DNA of 64,000 bases from assembly GCF_023639785.1 (NCBI RefSeq), contig NZ_CP098325.1, positions 3,224,001 through 3,288,000 of the forward strand. The letters are read 5' to 3'. The DNA comes from Leclercia adecarboxylata (GTDB lineage: Bacteria > Pseudomonadota > Gammaproteobacteria > Enterobacterales > Enterobacteriaceae). A model generated the notes under the pieces. It was not told where the DNA came from. It saw only the letters and a program-made list of their open reading frames with translations, and searched no databases. Shown in pieces: positions 20,326 to 32,656 of this stretch. A program made the translations under genes and the position numbers. Position 1 is the stretch's first letter. Each line of letters opens with the position of its first letter.

Positions 20326-20344
20326 AGGCCCCCAGCAGGGGCCT
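20326..20344 (-). other. Intercistronic hairpin nuoL-nuoM
   Basis: A perfect 7-bp stem AGGCCCC / GGGGCCT with a 5-nt loop fills the gap between nuoL and nuoM. On the minus strand it is followed by TAAAAAGGA, not by a T-run, so it is not an intrinsic terminator. It could act as an mRNA stability or processing element. It lies just before the nuoM ribosome binding site. Confidence 0.55.
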
Positions 20345-20380
20345 GATTTTCAACGAATTCGAATAAAATTCACTTAACGA

Positions 20381-22222
20381 TCAACGCAACACCATCAGCA
20401 GCGCCAGCACAACAACCGCACCGATGCTCATGGACGCCACATACCAGCGCAGATAGCCGTTCTCGCTGAACAGCAGGCCTTTACCTGCAACGCGGGAAAG
20501 GATCGCCGGGATGTTCATCATGCTGTTCAGCGGATCGCGCTTGATAAGCCACGCAATGCCGAGGAACGGTTTCACGAAGATCATGTCGTACAGCCAGTCG
20601 AAGCCCCACGCGTTGTACCACCAGGTGCCCAGCAGACGGCCTGGCGCACTGTTGGCAATGGAGGTGACCAGGGTACGTTTACCCAGCCACAGCCATGCTG
20701 CAATCAGGATGCCCGCAATAGCGACCACACCGGAGGTGATTTCAAGGGTCAGGACGCGACCGTGCTCAAGCTCTGTGGTGTCTGGCAGTACGCCCTGCAG
20801 CGGTGGCACAATCATCGCGCCAACGAAGGTGGACAGGACCAGCAGCACAATCAGCGGCAGGTGGTGGGTAATCCCCTTCCCTGCGTGAGCGTGAATTTGT
20901 TCTTTACCGTGGAAGACGATGAAAATCATACGGAAGGTGTAGAGAGAGGTCATGAATGCACCGACCAGACCTGCCACCATCAGATTGATATGACCATTCG
21001 CCATGGCGCCCGCAAGGATTTCGTCCTTACTGAAGAAGCCCGCGGTGATCAGCGGCAGTGCCGCCAGCGCCGCGCCGCCCACCAGGAAGCAGACGTAAAC
21101 CAGCGGAATGGATTTGCGCAGACCGCCCATCTTAAAGATGTTCTGCTCGTGGTGGCAGGCCAGGATCACCGAACCGGACGAGAGGAACAGCAGCGCTTTA
21201 AAGAACGCGTGCGTCATCAGATGGAAAATCGCCGCATCCCACGCCTGAACGCCCAGCGCCAGGAACATGTAGCCAATCTGGCTCATGGTGGAGTAAGCGA
21301 GAACGCGTTTGATGTCGGTCTGAACCAGCGCCGCAAAGCCTGCCAGCACCAGAGTGACCGCACCGACGATACCCACCAGATGCAGGATTTCCGGCGTCAT
21401 CAGGAACAGGCCATGGGTACGCGCAATCAGGTAGACACCGGCGGTAACCATGGTCGCGGCGTGGATCAGCGCGGAGACAGGGGTTGGACCCGCCATCGCG
21501 TCGGCAAGCCAGGTCTGCAACGGCAGCTGTGCGGATTTACCCACAGCACCACCGAGCAGCATCAGCGTTGCCCACCACAGCATATTGTTGCCTGCTTCGA
21601 AGTGCGCCGGCGCCAGCTCTACCATTTCGCGGAAGTTCAGCGTGCCCAGCTCGTTGTAAAGAATGAACAGGGCGAAGGCGAGGAACACGTCACCCACACG
21701 GGTCACGACGAACGCTTTCATGGCCGCTGCGCCATTCTTCGGATCGGTGTAGTAGAAACCGATCAGCAGATAAGAGCACAGACCCACGCCTTCCCAGCCG
21801 AGATACATCAGCAGCAGGTTATCGGCCAGCACCAGAACCACCATGCTGGCGATAAACAGGTTGGTGTAGGCGAAGAAGCGGGAGTAACCCTCTTCACCGC
21901 GCATATACCAGGAGGCGAACATGTGGATCAGGAAGCCCACGCCGGTCACCACGGAGAGCATGGTCAGTGAGAGACCATCCAGCACCAGGTTAAAACCGAT
22001 GTTGAAATCACCGACCGACATCCAGGTCCACAGCGGAACGCTGAAGGCCTGACGACCATTGTTAAAGAAGTCGATCCCCGCATACGCGGTCACCAGCGCC
22101 GCAAGGCCAACAGAGCCCATACCGACGGTGGCGGACAGATTCTCAGACCAGCGGCCACGAGAAAACGCCAGCAGCAAAAAGCCGATCAGCGGAAAAATAA
22201 TGGTTAAGGCAAGCATGTTCAT
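20381..22222 (-). CDS. nuoL: NADH-quinone oxidoreductase subunit L
   Basis: The 613-aa distal antiporter-like subunit of complex I. It has about 16 helices and the long C-terminal lateral helix expected for NuoL. The pump glutamate region [16 protein letters not shown] and the [20 protein letters not shown] block are visible. Its ATG overlaps the nuoK stop (ATGA), and 76 bp separate it from nuoM. Confidence 0.98.
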   Translation of the reverse strand: MNMLALTIIFPLIGFLLLAFSRGRWSENLSATVGMGSVGLAALVTAYAGIDFFNNGRQAFSVPLWTWMSVGDFNIGFNLVLDGLSLTMLSVVTGVGFLIHMFASWYMRGEEGYSRFFAYTNLFIASMVVLVLADNLLLMYLGWEGVGLCSYLLIGFYYTDPKNGAAAMKAFVVTRVGDVFLAFALFILYNELGTLNFREMVELAPAHFEAGNNMLWWATLMLLGGAVGKSAQLPLQTWLADAMAGPTPVSALIHAATMVTAGVYLIARTHGLFLMTPEILHLVGIVGAVTLVLAGFAALVQTDIKRVLAYSTMSQIGYMFLALGVQAWDAAIFHLMTHAFFKALLFLSSGSVILACHHEQNIFKMGGLRKSIPLVYVCFLVGGAALAALPLITAGFFSKDEILAGAMANGHINLMVAGLVGAFMTSLYTFRMIFIVFHGKEQIHAHAGKGITHHLPLIVLLVLSTFVGAMIVPPLQGVLPDTTELEHGRVLTLEITSGVVAIAGILIAAWLWLGKRTLVTSIANSAPGRLLGTWWYNAWGFDWLYDMIFVKPFLGIAWLIKRDPLNSMMNIPAILSRVAGKGLLFSENGYLRWYVASMSIGAVVVLALLMVLR

Positions 22223-22521
22223 CCACGCAACTCACTTACTGAATCGATGTTCAGGTTCTGGCGGCGACGATGGAGCTGCAGCAACAGCGCCAGGCCAATA
22301 CTCGCTTCCGCAGCCGCGAGGCTGATGGCGAGAATGTACATCACCTGACCATCGGTCTGGCCCCAGTAGCTACCGGCAACCACAAAGGCCAGCGCGGAAG
22401 CGTTGATCATGATCTCCAGGCCAATCAGCATAAACAGCAGATTGCGGCGGATAACCAGACCGGTTAAGCCCAGCACGAATAAAATCGCGGCGAGGATCAG
22501 TCCGTGTTGTAAAGGGATCAT
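22219..22521 (-). CDS. nuoK: NADH-quinone oxidoreductase subunit K
   Basis: A 100-aa subunit with three transmembrane helices, including membrane glutamates in IGLEIMINA and [10 protein letters not shown] that take part in proton translocation. It overlaps nuoL and nuoJ by four bases each (ATGA), so the three are translationally coupled. Confidence 0.97.
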   Translation of the reverse strand: MIPLQHGLILAAILFVLGLTGLVIRRNLLFMLIGLEIMINASALAFVVAGSYWGQTDGQVMYILAISLAAAEASIGLALLLQLHRRRQNLNIDSVSELRG

Positions 22522-23072
22522 GCGCGATCCTCCGTTTTTCTTTGCGCGCTGTCGTCCTTACGGTTGCTCAGCACTTCACCCATGCGCTCTTCGCGACCCA
22601 CGTGGAAGGCGACGACCAGACCTGCCAGCAGCAGCATGGACGCCAGCTCAACCGCCAGAACGTAAGGACCAAACAGGGTAATACCCACTGCTTTAGCGCT
22701 GATTGGCGTACCGTCGATACCCTGGTCGTTAACACCCAGAATGGCGTAAACGATCACCGCCAGCATGATGGCCGACAGAATCGCCGGACCAATCCACACC
22801 TGCGGCTTCAGCCACTGACGTTCCTGCTCAATTTCAGACCCGCCCAGGTTCAGCATCATCACCACGAAGACGAACAGAACCATGATGGCCCCGGCGTAAA
22901 CGATGATTTCAAGCGCACCGGCAAAGTGTGCGCCCAGCGCAAAGAACACCCCGGAAATGGCCAGCAGCGAAATGATTAAATAGAGCAGCGCATGCACCGG
23001 GTTGGTGTGCGTAATCACTCGCAGCGTAGCCAGGATGGCGATCAGGCCACAGATATAAAAAGCGAATTCCAT
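22518..23072 (-). CDS. nuoJ: NADH-quinone oxidoreductase subunit J
   Basis: A 184-aa subunit with about five membrane helices. The conserved segment [20 protein letters not shown] is clear. It starts 11 bp after nuoI and overlaps nuoK by four bases. The C-terminal tail is charged ([16 protein letters not shown]). Confidence 0.97.
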   Translation of the reverse strand: MEFAFYICGLIAILATLRVITHTNPVHALLYLIISLLAISGVFFALGAHFAGALEIIVYAGAIMVLFVFVVMMLNLGGSEIEQERQWLKPQVWIGPAILSAIMLAVIVYAILGVNDQGIDGTPISAKAVGITLFGPYVLAVELASMLLLAGLVVAFHVGREERMGEVLSNRKDDSAQRKTEDRA

Positions 23073-23083
23073 TGCCCCTCTCC

Positions 23084-23626
23084 TTACGGTAACAGGCTCT
23101 TGACGTCGATAGGCTTGGCTTCGTTCTCCGCTTCGCCCTTATCTTTGCCGTCGATTGCCATACCCGCCATCCGGTAGAAGTTATATTCCGGGTATTTGCC
23201 CGGACCGGAAATCAGCAGATCCTCTTTCTCGTACACCAGGTCCTGACGCTTGTATTCGCCCAGCTCGAAATCCGGGGTCAACTGAATCGCCGTGGTCGGG
23301 CACGCTTCTTCACAGAGGCCGCAGAAGATGCAGCGTGAGAAGTTGATGCGGAAGAACTCCGGGTACCAGCGACCGTCTACCGTCTCTGCTTTCTGCAGAG
23401 AGATACAGCCTACCGGACAGGCTACCGCACACAGGTTACAGGCAACGCAGCGCTCTGAACCGTCCGGATCGCGGGTCAGCACGATACGGCCACGGTAGCG
23501 CGGCGGCAGATATACCGGCTCTTCCGGGTACATCCGGGTTTCGCGTTTGGCAAACGCGTGCAGGCCGATCATCCAGATACTGCGTACCTGGGTGCCGAAG
23601 CCTACCAATAATTCTTTCAAGGTCAT
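23084..23626 (-). CDS. nuoI: NADH-quinone oxidoreductase subunit I
   Basis: A 180-aa peripheral subunit carrying two [4Fe-4S] clusters (N6a/N6b). The ligands are Cys60, 63, 66 with Cys109, and Cys99, 102, 105 with Cys70, in [12 protein letters not shown] and [12 protein letters not shown]. The longer frame opening at 23707 runs back into nuoH. The ATG at 23626, after GGGGC, matches the family start MTLKELL. Confidence 0.97.
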   Translation of the reverse strand: MTLKELLVGFGTQVRSIWMIGLHAFAKRETRMYPEEPVYLPPRYRGRIVLTRDPDGSERCVACNLCAVACPVGCISLQKAETVDGRWYPEFFRINFSRCIFCGLCEEACPTTAIQLTPDFELGEYKRQDLVYEKEDLLISGPGKYPEYNFYRMAGMAIDGKDKGEAENEAKPIDVKSLLP

Positions 23627-23640
23627 GATCTTAAAGCCCC

Positions 23641-24618
23641 TTATGGCTGCTGCCAGAGAATGACAGCCGCCGTTACCAACAAGTTGACGAGCGTCAGCGG
23701 CAGGCACACTTTCCAGCCGAAGGACATTACCTGGTCATAACGCGGACGCGGTAATGCTGCGCGAATCAAAATGAACATCATCATGAAGAACGCGGTTTTC
23801 AGCGCGAACCAGATGAACGGCGGTAAGAACGGGCCATGCCAGCCACCAAAGAACAGCGTGACCATCAGTGCAGAAATGGTGACGATACCGATGTACTCGC
23901 CCACGAAGAACAGACCGAACTTCATACCGGAATATTCAATGTGGTAACCATCGGCCAGTTCCTGCTCGGCTTCTGGCTGGTCAAACGGGTGACGGTGACA
24001 CACTGCCACACCGGCGATAGCAAAGGTGACAAAACCAAAGAACTGCGGAATGACGTTCCAGATGTCGGCCTGGTTGTTGACGATGTCGGTCATGTTGAAT
24101 GAACCGGCCTGCGCCACCACGCCCATCAGGGAGAGACCCAGGAACACTTCATAGCTCAGCGTCTGCGCAGAAGCACGCATCGCACCCAGCAGGGAGTATT
24201 TGTTGTTACTGGACCAGCCGGCGAACAGCACCGCGTACACCGCGAGGCCTGCCATCATCAGGAAGAACAGGATCCCGATGTTCAGGTCAGCCACAACCCA
24301 GGTCGGGCTCACCGGAACGATAGCAAACGCCAGCAGCAGCGAGGTAAAGGCGATCATCGGCGCCAGAGTAAAGATCACACGATCCGAGAAGCGCGGGATC
24401 CAGTCCTCTTTAAAGAACATCTTGATCATGTCCGCGACCAGCTGGAGTGAACCACCCCAGCCCACGCGGTTCGGTCCGTAACGGTTCTGGAACAGACCAA
24501 GCAGACGACGTTCACCAAAGCTCATGAACGCGCCGCAGGTGACGACCACCAGCAGAATAACAACCGCTTTCAGGATGCTCAGCAGAATGTCGATAAGATC
24601 GGGCGTTAACCAACTCAT
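23641..24618 (-). CDS. nuoH: NADH-quinone oxidoreductase subunit H
   Basis: A 325-aa membrane subunit with eight helices that forms the quinone chamber with NuoB/D. The conserved loops [19 protein letters not shown] and [20 protein letters not shown] are visible. It overlaps nuoG by four bases and ends 14 bp before nuoI. Confidence 0.98.
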   Translation of the reverse strand: MSWLTPDLIDILLSILKAVVILLVVVTCGAFMSFGERRLLGLFQNRYGPNRVGWGGSLQLVADMIKMFFKEDWIPRFSDRVIFTLAPMIAFTSLLLAFAIVPVSPTWVVADLNIGILFFLMMAGLAVYAVLFAGWSSNNKYSLLGAMRASAQTLSYEVFLGLSLMGVVAQAGSFNMTDIVNNQADIWNVIPQFFGFVTFAIAGVAVCHRHPFDQPEAEQELADGYHIEYSGMKFGLFFVGEYIGIVTISALMVTLFFGGWHGPFLPPFIWFALKTAFFMMMFILIRAALPRPRYDQVMSFGWKVCLPLTLVNLLVTAAVILWQQP

Positions 24619-27341
24619 GCTTTTGCCTCCTGCAGGTTATCAAGACGCGCACCCGCCAGTACCGGCGCGATGCCAGGCATACCCATCGGCAGACCCACCT
24701 GCCCTGCTGTCAGACCTTCAGAGATAATCAGCGGCAGGCTGATTGTCTGGCCTTCGTAGCTGAAGCTGATGTTCGCGCCCGCGTTAACGCCAAGCTTCGC
24801 GGCATCCGCCGGGTTGAGCTTGATGTACGGCTGCGGCATACGGCTCTGGAAGACCGGGGAACGCTGGGACATTTCGTCGCTACCAAACAGATGGTAGTAC
24901 GGCGCAATACGCCAGCTGCCCTCTTCGGCCTGGAAGCTCGCCGGAACGGTGGTGAAGAAGTCCAGACCGGTTTCGGACGCTTCAATCAGACGCACGCCCG
25001 GATCGCCGTGACGCAGAGAGCCGCCCACTTCAGCCTGGAACTTGTTCCATGCCTGCGGGGAGTTCCAGCCTGGTGCCCATGCGAATGGGATCTGCGAACG
25101 CGGTGCAGACGGCTGGTTGTTCCCTTCCATCGAGAAGGCGAACATGGTGTCTTTGTCCTGCGGCTGACGCGGTTCATGCACGCTGATGTTGGCGCGCATT
25201 GCGGTACGGCCACTGTAGCGGTGCGGTTCACGCGCCAGTTTCTGGCCGCGAATACGGAAGCTCGCCTCCGGCGCGGCATCTTTAATGCCTGCCAGCTGCG
25301 GCAGTGCGGCGATGGCAGCGTCGATCACGTGGTCGAGCTGGGTCCAGTCCACCTCACGGCTCAGCACGGTGCTGTGCAGAGAGTGCAACCAGCGCCAGCT
25401 TTCCAGCATCACAATGCTGCTGTCGTAGTACGCCGGGTCATAAACCTGGAAGAAGCGCTGGGCGCGGCCTTCGTTGTTGATCACGGTGCCGTCGCTTTCT
25501 GCGAAGCTTGCCGCAGAGAGCACCAGATGCGCTTTATCCATGATCGCGGTGCGCTGATGATCGATAACCATCACCAGTGGCGCCTTAGAGAGCGCAGCGT
25601 CAACGCGGGCCGCAGAGGCATGGCGATGCAGGTCGTTTTCCAGCACCACGACGGCGTCAGCAGCACCGGATTCCAGTTCGCTTAATGCCGCTTCCAGAGA
25701 TCCACCGCCAATCATGCCCAGACCAATGCTGTTTACCGCACGGGCAATCATGGTTACGCCAACGTCCGCACCGCGGCCTTTCAGCGCTTTAGCCACGTTT
25801 GCAGCCGCTTCAATGATCTCCGCGCTACCGGCGTTAGTACCGGAAACGATCAGAGGTTTTTTCGCACCGGCCAGCGCCTGCACGATGACGTCGATCTTGT
25901 TCTGCAGATCGCGGTCCAGACCTTCAACGGCCGGGGCACTGTTATCCAGGGCGTGCGCAATAGCAAAGCCAAGACGGGCCTGATCTTCAACCGGAGCACG
26001 GTAGGTCCATGCTGCGATATCATCCAGACGGGTGCCATCGACGTTCGTCACAAACAGAGGATGCTTCGCGCGCTGCCCGATGTTGAGGATCGCCGCAATC
26101 TGCCAGTCAGCCACTTTCTGGGCTGCGGCCATTTCACGGGCTTTCCCTTTCACCGCCTGGCGAACCGCCAGGGCAGCACGAGCGCCGGTCTGGGTTAAAT
26201 CTTCGCCCAGCACCAGAACGGCATCGTAAGATTCGATTTCGCGCAGCGCCGGGGTATGAATCCCGCCTTCGCGCAGCACTTTCAGCACCAGCTGCAGGCG
26301 TTCCTGCTCGCCTTCAGCGATACCGGTGTAGAAATTATTGGCACCCACCAGTTCACGCAGCGCGAAGTTGCTTTCGATGCTGGCGCGCGGGGAGCCGATA
26401 CCGATCACTTTCTTCGACTGGCGCAGAATGTCGGCTGCGCCCTGCATCGCCTGCTCGGCGTTCAGGGTGATAACGTCGTCGCCACGGCGCTGAACCGGCT
26501 GACGCGGACGGTCTTTCAGGTTCACATAGCCATAGCCAAAACGACCGCGGTCGCAGAGGAAGTAGTGGTTAACGGTACCGTTGTAACGGTTTTCGATACG
26601 GCGCAGTTCGCCATAACGTTCACCCGGGCTGGTGTTACAGCCGAGGGAGCACTGCTGGCAGATGCTTGGCGCAAACTGCATATCCCATTTACGGTTGTAG
26701 CGCTCAGAGTGCGTTTTATCCGTGAACACGCCGGTCGGACAGATTTCGACCAGGTTACCGGAGAATTCGCTTTCCAGCACGCCGTCTTCCGGACGACCGA
26801 AGTAGACGTTGTCATGTGCGCCATATACGCCCAGATCTTCGCCATCAGCGTAGTCTTTGTAGTAACGCACGCAGCGGTAGCAGGCGATGCAGCGGTTCAT
26901 TTCATGAGAGATGAACGGCCCCAGATCCTGGTTGCGGTGGGTACGCTTGGTAAAGCGATAGCGACGGAAGCTGTGGCCGGTCATCACGGTCATATCCTGA
27001 AGATGGCAGTTACCGCCCTCTTCACAGACCGGACAATCGTGCGGGTGGTTAGTCATCAACCACTCCACCACGCTTTCACGGAACTGTTTTGCTTCCGCGT
27101 CGTCGATAGAAATAAATGTTCCTTCGGTGGCTGGCGTCATACAGGACATTACCAGGCGACCACGCGTGTCTTCCGCGTTTTGATATTGCTTCACCGCACA
27201 CTGGCGGCAAGCACCGACGCTCCCCAGCGCCGGATGCCAGCAAAAATACGGAATATCAAGGCCCAGAGAGAGACATGCCTGTAGCAGGTTGTCCGCCCCG
27301 TTAACCTCGTATTCTTTGCCGTCTACATGAATCGTAGCCAT
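24615..27341 (-). CDS. nuoG: NADH-quinone oxidoreductase subunit G
   Basis: The 908-aa largest peripheral subunit. The N-terminus has [2Fe-2S] ligands Cys34, 45, 48 and 67, then a [14 protein letters not shown] segment (His/Cys-ligated cluster) and CIACYRC and CQQCSLGC clusters. A molybdopterin-oxidoreductase-like domain that has lost its cofactor follows. ATG 27341 is preferred over 27347 because GGAAG lies 7 nt before it and only 1 nt before the other. Confidence 0.97.
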   Translation of the reverse strand: MATIHVDGKEYEVNGADNLLQACLSLGLDIPYFCWHPALGSVGACRQCAVKQYQNAEDTRGRLVMSCMTPATEGTFISIDDAEAKQFRESVVEWLMTNHPHDCPVCEEGGNCHLQDMTVMTGHSFRRYRFTKRTHRNQDLGPFISHEMNRCIACYRCVRYYKDYADGEDLGVYGAHDNVYFGRPEDGVLESEFSGNLVEICPTGVFTDKTHSERYNRKWDMQFAPSICQQCSLGCNTSPGERYGELRRIENRYNGTVNHYFLCDRGRFGYGYVNLKDRPRQPVQRRGDDVITLNAEQAMQGAADILRQSKKVIGIGSPRASIESNFALRELVGANNFYTGIAEGEQERLQLVLKVLREGGIHTPALREIESYDAVLVLGEDLTQTGARAALAVRQAVKGKAREMAAAQKVADWQIAAILNIGQRAKHPLFVTNVDGTRLDDIAAWTYRAPVEDQARLGFAIAHALDNSAPAVEGLDRDLQNKIDVIVQALAGAKKPLIVSGTNAGSAEIIEAAANVAKALKGRGADVGVTMIARAVNSIGLGMIGGGSLEAALSELESGAADAVVVLENDLHRHASAARVDAALSKAPLVMVIDHQRTAIMDKAHLVLSAASFAESDGTVINNEGRAQRFFQVYDPAYYDSSIVMLESWRWLHSLHSTVLSREVDWTQLDHVIDAAIAALPQLAGIKDAAPEASFRIRGQKLAREPHRYSGRTAMRANISVHEPRQPQDKDTMFAFSMEGNNQPSAPRSQIPFAWAPGWNSPQAWNKFQAEVGGSLRHGDPGVRLIEASETGLDFFTTVPASFQAEEGSWRIAPYYHLFGSDEMSQRSPVFQSRMPQPYIKLNPADAAKLGVNAGANISFSYEGQTISLPLIISEGLTAGQVGLPMGMPGIAPVLAGARLDNLQEAKA

Positions 27342-27395
27342 TAGCATGCTTCCAGTTGTCTCGGTCGAAACCGAGCGTTAATCAAAATTCTGTTT

Positions 27396-28733
27396 TTACC
27401 AGCGCGCTTTCAGCAGGTTCGGCTGAATACCATTGATCGAATGGGTATTGCTGAACGGCTGCTTGATGCCTGCTTCGAATTCTTCGCGGAAATATTTAAT
27501 CGCGCTCTGCAGCGGCTCTACGGCACCTGGCGCGTGGGCGCAGAAGGTTTTACCCGGGCCCAGGAATCGACACAGTTGCTCAAGTGTCTCGATATCACCA
27601 GGCTGGCCTTCGCCACGCTCAATTGCACGCAGGATCTTCACGCTCCACGGCAGACCATCACGGCACGGTGTACACCAGCCGCAGGACTCGCGGGCGAAGA
27701 ACTCTTCCAGGTTACGCACCAGCGGTACCATGCCGATCTCGTGGTCGACGGCCATCGCCAGCGCCGTACCCAGACGGCTGCCCGCTTTACCAATGCTTTC
27801 GAACTCCATTGGCAGATCGAGATGCGCTTCGGTCAGGAAGTCGGTCCCTGCCCCGCCTGGCTGCCAGGCTTTAAATTTGAGGCCATCACGCATGCCGCCC
27901 GCGTAGTCTTCAAGAATTTCACGTGCGGTGGTGCCAAACGGCAGTTCCCAGACGCCCGGGTTCTTCACGCGACCGGAGAAGCCCATCAGCTTGGTACCGG
28001 CATCTTTACTTGAGGAGATGCCCTGATACCACTCCACGCCGTTGGCGAGGATAGCCGGAACGTTACACAGGGTTTCGACGTTGTTCACACAGGTCGGTTT
28101 ACCCCACACGCCGGAGCTTGCCGGGAACGGTGGCTTGGAACGTGGGTTCGCACGACGGCCTTCCAGGGAGTTAATCAGCGCGGTCTCTTCGCCGCAGATA
28201 TATCGCCCTGCACCGGTGTGCACGAACAGCTCGAAATCGAAACCGGTGCCGAGAATGTTTTTACCCAGCAGGCCCGCTTCGGTGGCTTCGGCAATCGCGC
28301 GACGCAGGTTTTCTGCCGCTTCGATGTACTCACCGCGCAGGAAGATGTAGCCACGGTAGGCTTTCAGCGCGAAGGCCGAGATCAGCATGCCTTCCACAAG
28401 CAGGTGCGGCAGTTGCTCCATCAGCAGACGGTCTTTATAGGTGCCCGGTTCCATTTCATCGGCGTTACACAACAGGTAACGGATGTTCATGGATTCGTCT
28501 TTTGGCATCAGGCTCCACTTCAGACCGGTGGAAAAGCCCGCGCCGCCGCGCCCTTTCAGGCCAGCGTCTTTAACCGCATTAACGATTTCATCCGGTGCCA
28601 TGCCGCCAAGGGCTTTACGCGCGCCTTCATAGCCGTTTTTGCTCTGGTATTCGTCGAGCCATACCGGCTGTTTATCATCGCGCAGACGCCAGGTCAGCGG
28701 ATGCGTTTCAGCAGTACGAATTACAGTTTTCAT
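27396..28733 (-). CDS. nuoF: NADH-quinone oxidoreductase subunit F
   Basis: The 445-aa NADH-binding subunit with FMN and a [4Fe-4S] cluster (N3). It shows the nucleotide-binding loop [22 protein letters not shown] for FMN, and cluster ligands in [11 protein letters not shown] with a later Cys in the FCAHAPGA region. The ATG overlaps the nuoE stop by four bases. nuoG follows after 54 bp. Confidence 0.98.
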   Translation of the reverse strand: MKTVIRTAETHPLTWRLRDDKQPVWLDEYQSKNGYEGARKALGGMAPDEIVNAVKDAGLKGRGGAGFSTGLKWSLMPKDESMNIRYLLCNADEMEPGTYKDRLLMEQLPHLLVEGMLISAFALKAYRGYIFLRGEYIEAAENLRRAIAEATEAGLLGKNILGTGFDFELFVHTGAGRYICGEETALINSLEGRRANPRSKPPFPASSGVWGKPTCVNNVETLCNVPAILANGVEWYQGISSSKDAGTKLMGFSGRVKNPGVWELPFGTTAREILEDYAGGMRDGLKFKAWQPGGAGTDFLTEAHLDLPMEFESIGKAGSRLGTALAMAVDHEIGMVPLVRNLEEFFARESCGWCTPCRDGLPWSVKILRAIERGEGQPGDIETLEQLCRFLGPGKTFCAHAPGAVEPLQSAIKYFREEFEAGIKQPFSNTHSINGIQPNLLKARW

Positions 28734-29230
28734 TTGTACTGCTCCAGCAGATCGGGAATGGCTTCCGGCGTCAGATGGCTGTGAGTGTCCTCATCAATCA
28801 TCATGGTCGGCCCCTTGTCGCAGTTGCCCAGGCAGCAGGTTGGCAGCAGGGTAAAGCGGCCATCAAAGGTCGTCTGGCCCGGCTTGATATTGAGTTTCTT
28901 CTCAATAGCGGCCTGAATGCCCTGATAACCGGTGATGTGGCAGACCACGCTGTCGCAGTAGCGGATCACGTGACGGCCCACCGGCTGGCGGAAGATCTGG
29001 CTGTAAAACGTTGCCACGCCTTCGACGTCGCTCGCCGGGATACCCAGCACTTTTGCGATCTCATAGATCGCGCCATCCGGCACCCAACCACGCTGTTTCT
29101 GTACGATTTTCAGCGCTTCAATGGACGCCGCACGCGGGTCTTCGTAGTGGTGCATCTCGTGCTCAATGGCGGCACGCTCTGCTTCACTCAGCTCAAAAGC
29201 CTCGGTTTGTGGTTGTTGATTCTCGTGCAT
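28730..29230 (-). CDS. nuoE: NADH-quinone oxidoreductase subunit E
   Basis: A 166-aa subunit with a thioredoxin-like fold and the [2Fe-2S] cluster N1a. Cluster ligands are in [11 protein letters not shown] and in [10 protein letters not shown]. Same length as in E. coli. Only 2 bp separate it from nuoC, and it overlaps nuoF by four. Confidence 0.97.
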   Translation of the reverse strand: MHENQQPQTEAFELSEAERAAIEHEMHHYEDPRAASIEALKIVQKQRGWVPDGAIYEIAKVLGIPASDVEGVATFYSQIFRQPVGRHVIRYCDSVVCHITGYQGIQAAIEKKLNIKPGQTTFDGRFTLLPTCCLGNCDKGPTMMIDEDTHSHLTPEAIPDLLEQYK

Positions 29231-29232
29231 AT

Positions 29233-31023
29233 TTAGCGGTCCACATCTGACATAACAAAATCGATACTACCCAGATACACAATCAGGTCGGAGACCAGAC
29301 TGCCGCGGATGGCGGCCGGGATCTGCTGCAGATGCGCAAAGCTCGGCGTACGGATACGGGTGCGGTAGCTCATGGTGCTGCCGTCACTGGTCAGGTAATA
29401 ACTGTTGATACCCTTGGTCGCTTCGATCATCTGGAAGGATTCGTTGGCCGGCATAACCGGACCCCAGGAAACCTGCAGGAAGTGTGTGATCAAGGTTTCG
29501 ATATGCTGCAGCGTGCGCTCTTTCGGTGGCGGCGTGGTCAGCGGGTGATCCGCCTTGAACGGGCCTTCCGGCATATTGTTGAGGCACTGCTCAAGAATGC
29601 GCAGGCTCTGACGCAGCTCTTCCACTTTCAGCATCACGCGGGTATAGCAGTCGGATACACCGCCGCCGACCGGGATTTCAAAGTCGAAGTTTTCGTAGCC
29701 AGAGTAAGGACGGGCTTTACGCACGTCGAAATCGATACCGGTCGCACGCAGGCCAGCACCGGTGGTGCCCCACTCCAGCGCCTCTTTCGCGCCATACGCG
29801 GCAACGCCTTTCGAACGGCCAATCAGGATGGAGTTACGCAGCGCGGCTTTCTCGTACGACGCCAGACGTTTCGGCATCCAGTCGAGGAACTCACGCAGCA
29901 GACGATCCCAGCCGCGCGGCAGGTCGTGTGCCACACCGCCGATACGGAACCAGGCCGGGTGCATACGGAAACCGGTAATCGCTTCCACCAGATCGTAGAT
30001 TTTCTGACGGTCGGTAAAGGCGAAGAAGACCGGCGTCATAGCGCCGACGTCCTGAATGAAGGTGGAGATATACAGCAGGTGGCTGTTGATACGGAACAGT
30101 TCAGACAGCATGACGCGGATGACGTCAACGCGTTCTGGCACCTTGATGCCGGCCAGTTTTTCCACTGCCAGCACGTACGGCATCTCGTTCACGCAGCCGC
30201 CAAGGTATTCGATGCGGTCGGTGTACGGAATGTAGCTGTGCCAGGACTGACGCTCGCCCATCTTCTCTGCGCCGCGGTGGTGATAGCCCACATCCGGCAC
30301 ACAGTCGACGATCTCTTCGCCATCAAGCTGGAGAATAATACGGAACGCACCGTGCGCGGACGGGTGGTTTGGACCGAGGTTGAGGAACATGAAGTCCTCG
30401 TTGTCGGTGCTGCGCTTCATGCCCCAGTCTTCAGGTTTGAAGGTCAGCGCTTCCATCTCCAGATCCTGCTTGGCTTTGGTCAGCTCAAACGGGTCGAACT
30501 CGGTGGCGCGCGCCGGGTAATCTTTACGCAGCGGGTGGCCGGTCCAGGTCTGCGGCATCATGATGCGCGTCAGATGCGGGTGGCCATCGAAGGTCATACC
30601 AAACATTTCCCAGGTTTCACGCTCATACCAGTTCGCGTTCGGGAACAGTTTGGTGATCGTCGGCAGATGCATGTCGTTTTCAGACAATGCCACCTTGAGC
30701 ATGATATCCGTGTTGCGGTCTATTGAGATCAGGTGGTAGAAAACGGAAAAATCCGCCGCGGGTAAACCGTGGCGGTGCGTACGCAGACGTTCGTCCATGC
30801 CGTGTAAGTCAAACAGCATGACGTAAGGTTTAGGCAGTTTCTTGAGGAAATCAACCACTTCCAGTAACTGCTCACGCTTCACCCAAACAACGGGTACCCC
30901 GGTGCGGGTGGCCTGAACAGTAAAGGCATCCGGCCCAAAACGGTTGCGCAGTTCGCCGATGACCGGGTCATCCAGATGATCCCGTGTTTGCCAGGCGGCG
31001 TCTTGCGCGGTTAAGTCGGTCAT
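29233..31023 (-). CDS. nuoC: Fused NADH-quinone oxidoreductase subunit C/D
   Basis: A 596-aa fusion of the 30-kDa (NuoC, about 1-180) and 49-kDa (NuoD, about 205-596) subunits, as in other enterobacteria. The NuoD part shows [14 protein letters not shown] and the quinone-site region. ATG 31023 has GGTGA at 6 nt and fits the E. coli start; an upstream ATG at 31035 would add four residues. A 101-bp gap separates it from nuoB. Confidence 0.97.
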   Translation of the reverse strand: MTDLTAQDAAWQTRDHLDDPVIGELRNRFGPDAFTVQATRTGVPVVWVKREQLLEVVDFLKKLPKPYVMLFDLHGMDERLRTHRHGLPAADFSVFYHLISIDRNTDIMLKVALSENDMHLPTITKLFPNANWYERETWEMFGMTFDGHPHLTRIMMPQTWTGHPLRKDYPARATEFDPFELTKAKQDLEMEALTFKPEDWGMKRSTDNEDFMFLNLGPNHPSAHGAFRIILQLDGEEIVDCVPDVGYHHRGAEKMGERQSWHSYIPYTDRIEYLGGCVNEMPYVLAVEKLAGIKVPERVDVIRVMLSELFRINSHLLYISTFIQDVGAMTPVFFAFTDRQKIYDLVEAITGFRMHPAWFRIGGVAHDLPRGWDRLLREFLDWMPKRLASYEKAALRNSILIGRSKGVAAYGAKEALEWGTTGAGLRATGIDFDVRKARPYSGYENFDFEIPVGGGVSDCYTRVMLKVEELRQSLRILEQCLNNMPEGPFKADHPLTTPPPKERTLQHIETLITHFLQVSWGPVMPANESFQMIEATKGINSYYLTSDGSTMSYRTRIRTPSFAHLQQIPAAIRGSLVSDLIVYLGSIDFVMSDVDR

Positions 31024-31124
31024 AGTGTTCACCATTGCAAAAGGTCCGTGGTGACTGTCGGGCGTGGCTTCGCGCTATTTGAATAGTGATATGCGAAGGT
31101 TATCTCCATGCCCACAGGCGCAAA

Positions 31125-31799
31125 TTAAATTTCGTCTGGTGTACGCAGATTGGTCACTGCAATACGTTCGCCGCGTTTACGCTCGCGCTCAGACTGCATA
31201 TTAGCGCGGTACACGCCCTGATCGCCCACAACCCAGGAGAGCGGACGGCGTTCTTTGCCAATCGACTCCTGCAACAGCATCAGCGCCTGCATGTAGGCTT
31301 CTGGACGCGGTGGGCAGCCCGGGATGTATACGTCCACAGGGATAAACTTATCTACACCTTGTACGACGGAATAGATGTCGTACATGCCGCCAGAGTTTGC
31401 ACAAGCCCCCATGGAGATAACCCATTTTGGCTCGAGCATCTGGTCGTACAGACGCTGAATGACCGGTGCCATTTTGGTAAAGCAGGTACCTGCAACCACC
31501 ATCAGGTCAGCCTGACGCGGAGAAGCACGCAGTACTTCTGCACCAAAACGCGCAACGTCATGCACCGCAGTGAATGACGTCACCATTTCAACGTAGCAGC
31601 AGGAAAGGCCAAAGTTGTATGGCCAGATGGAGTTCTTACGACCCCAGTTGACCATATCGTGCATGGCATGCTCGAGCTTGCCCATATACACGCTTTTATT
31701 GACTTCTTGCTCCAGGGGGTCGGTTACGATCTCCTGCTTTTGCAGGGGGTAACGGTCATTCTCACCGTTAGGATCTATGCGGGTGAGCGTATAATCCAT
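31125..31799 (-). CDS. nuoB: NADH-quinone oxidoreductase subunit B
   Basis: A 224-aa subunit carrying the terminal [4Fe-4S] cluster N2 that reduces quinone. Ligands are the tandem Cys67-Cys68 (SCCYVEM), Cys133 (GACANSGG) and Cys162 (IPGCPPRP). Compared with the 220-aa E. coli protein, four residues are added after MGKL (EHAMHDM in place of NDM). The gap to nuoA is 15 bp. Confidence 0.97.
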   Translation of the reverse strand: MDYTLTRIDPNGENDRYPLQKQEIVTDPLEQEVNKSVYMGKLEHAMHDMVNWGRKNSIWPYNFGLSCCYVEMVTSFTAVHDVARFGAEVLRASPRQADLMVVAGTCFTKMAPVIQRLYDQMLEPKWVISMGACANSGGMYDIYSVVQGVDKFIPVDVYIPGCPPRPEAYMQALMLLQESIGKERRPLSWVVGDQGVYRANMQSERERKRGERIAVTNLRTPDEI

Positions 31800-31814
31800 C
31801 TTATTGCCTCGCTG

Positions 31815-32255
31815 TTACTGCTGACGATTAGAGATACTGTTTTCCGGGTTGGTACGTTCACGGCGTGAACGCGCAGGTGTCCAGTCCAGCGCGCCAATAC
31901 GCACCAGATAAACCAGACCGGCCAGTAACACTAAAATGAAAATTGCGGCCTCGACAAAGCCTACCCAACCACTCTCACGAATGGAGGTTGACCATGCGAA
32001 CAGGTAAAGCGCTTCCACGTCGAAAATGACGAAGAACATGGCCACCAGATAGAACTTGGCAGACAGGCGTAAACGCGCGGTACCTACCGAATCGATACCC
32101 GATTCGAATGGCGTGTTTTTGTGCCTTGCGCGGGCGCGACCGCCCAGGAACCAGCCGCCGACTAGCATCAGGCAGCACAGGCCAATGGCAACGATAAGAA
32201 AGATTGCGAATGCCCAGTGATGAGCGATGACTTCTGTGGATGTTGACATACTCAT
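31815..32255 (-). CDS. nuoA: NADH-quinone oxidoreductase subunit A
   Basis: A 146-aa subunit with three membrane helices and the conserved loop [26 protein letters not shown] near the quinone chamber. It is the first gene of the nuo operon. The start chosen (MSMSTSTEV) matches the E. coli protein; another ATG two codons downstream is possible. The C-terminus is charged and ends SNRQQ. Confidence 0.96.
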   Translation of the reverse strand: MSMSTSTEVIAHHWAFAIFLIVAIGLCCLMLVGGWFLGGRARARHKNTPFESGIDSVGTARLRLSAKFYLVAMFFVIFDVEALYLFAWSTSIRESGWVGFVEAAIFILVLLAGLVYLVRIGALDWTPARSRRERTNPENSISNRQQ

Positions 32256-32656
32256 TGCTTACTCATCAAAAGTGATACCTGAAACACTGCTCTTACTGGC
32301 AGATGGGCATCACATCGATTCATGGGGAGGAACAAATAACCGTACACTAACTGTCGAAAATGAGACATAGACAGCAAAATGATGTGGTTTTTTACTCCTT
32401 TCTATAACCTTTTGTCAACTTTAACAAAAGTTTCTTCACATTAAATTACATTGATCGAACTTCATTAACATTTAATGCCCTTTACCCTCAAAAAACGTGA
32501 GGCGCGTTCCTGCGTAAGGGTGTTGAATCGTGTCCGTAATGAACTAACACAAAGATTACCCGTCTATTTTGACAGGATTTGCCGTCGATTCCTCCCCCCA
32601 AAGAGGAGTATTTTCTTGATCTGTGACACGCTTTTGTTAATTCAATCAAAAAAACG

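Noticed and set aside
18748..21970. Long plus-strand open frames opposite nuoM (18748-20148, 466 aa) and nuoL (20762-21970, 402 aa)
   Set aside because: They lie fully antisense to strongly conserved complex I genes, are rich in His/Gln/Arg as expected from reverse-complement codons of membrane proteins, and show no known family.
26256..30726. Long plus-strand open frames opposite nuoG (26256-27284) and nuoCD (29332-30726, 464 aa)
   Set aside because: Antisense shadows of biased, GC-rich codons; no domain, no ribosome binding site and the opposite strand is a certain gene.
32401..32418. TTGACA and TATAGA near the nuo operon as a promoter pair
   Set aside because: Only about 6 bp separate them on the minus strand, far from the 16-18 bp needed. 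Each may belong to another element.
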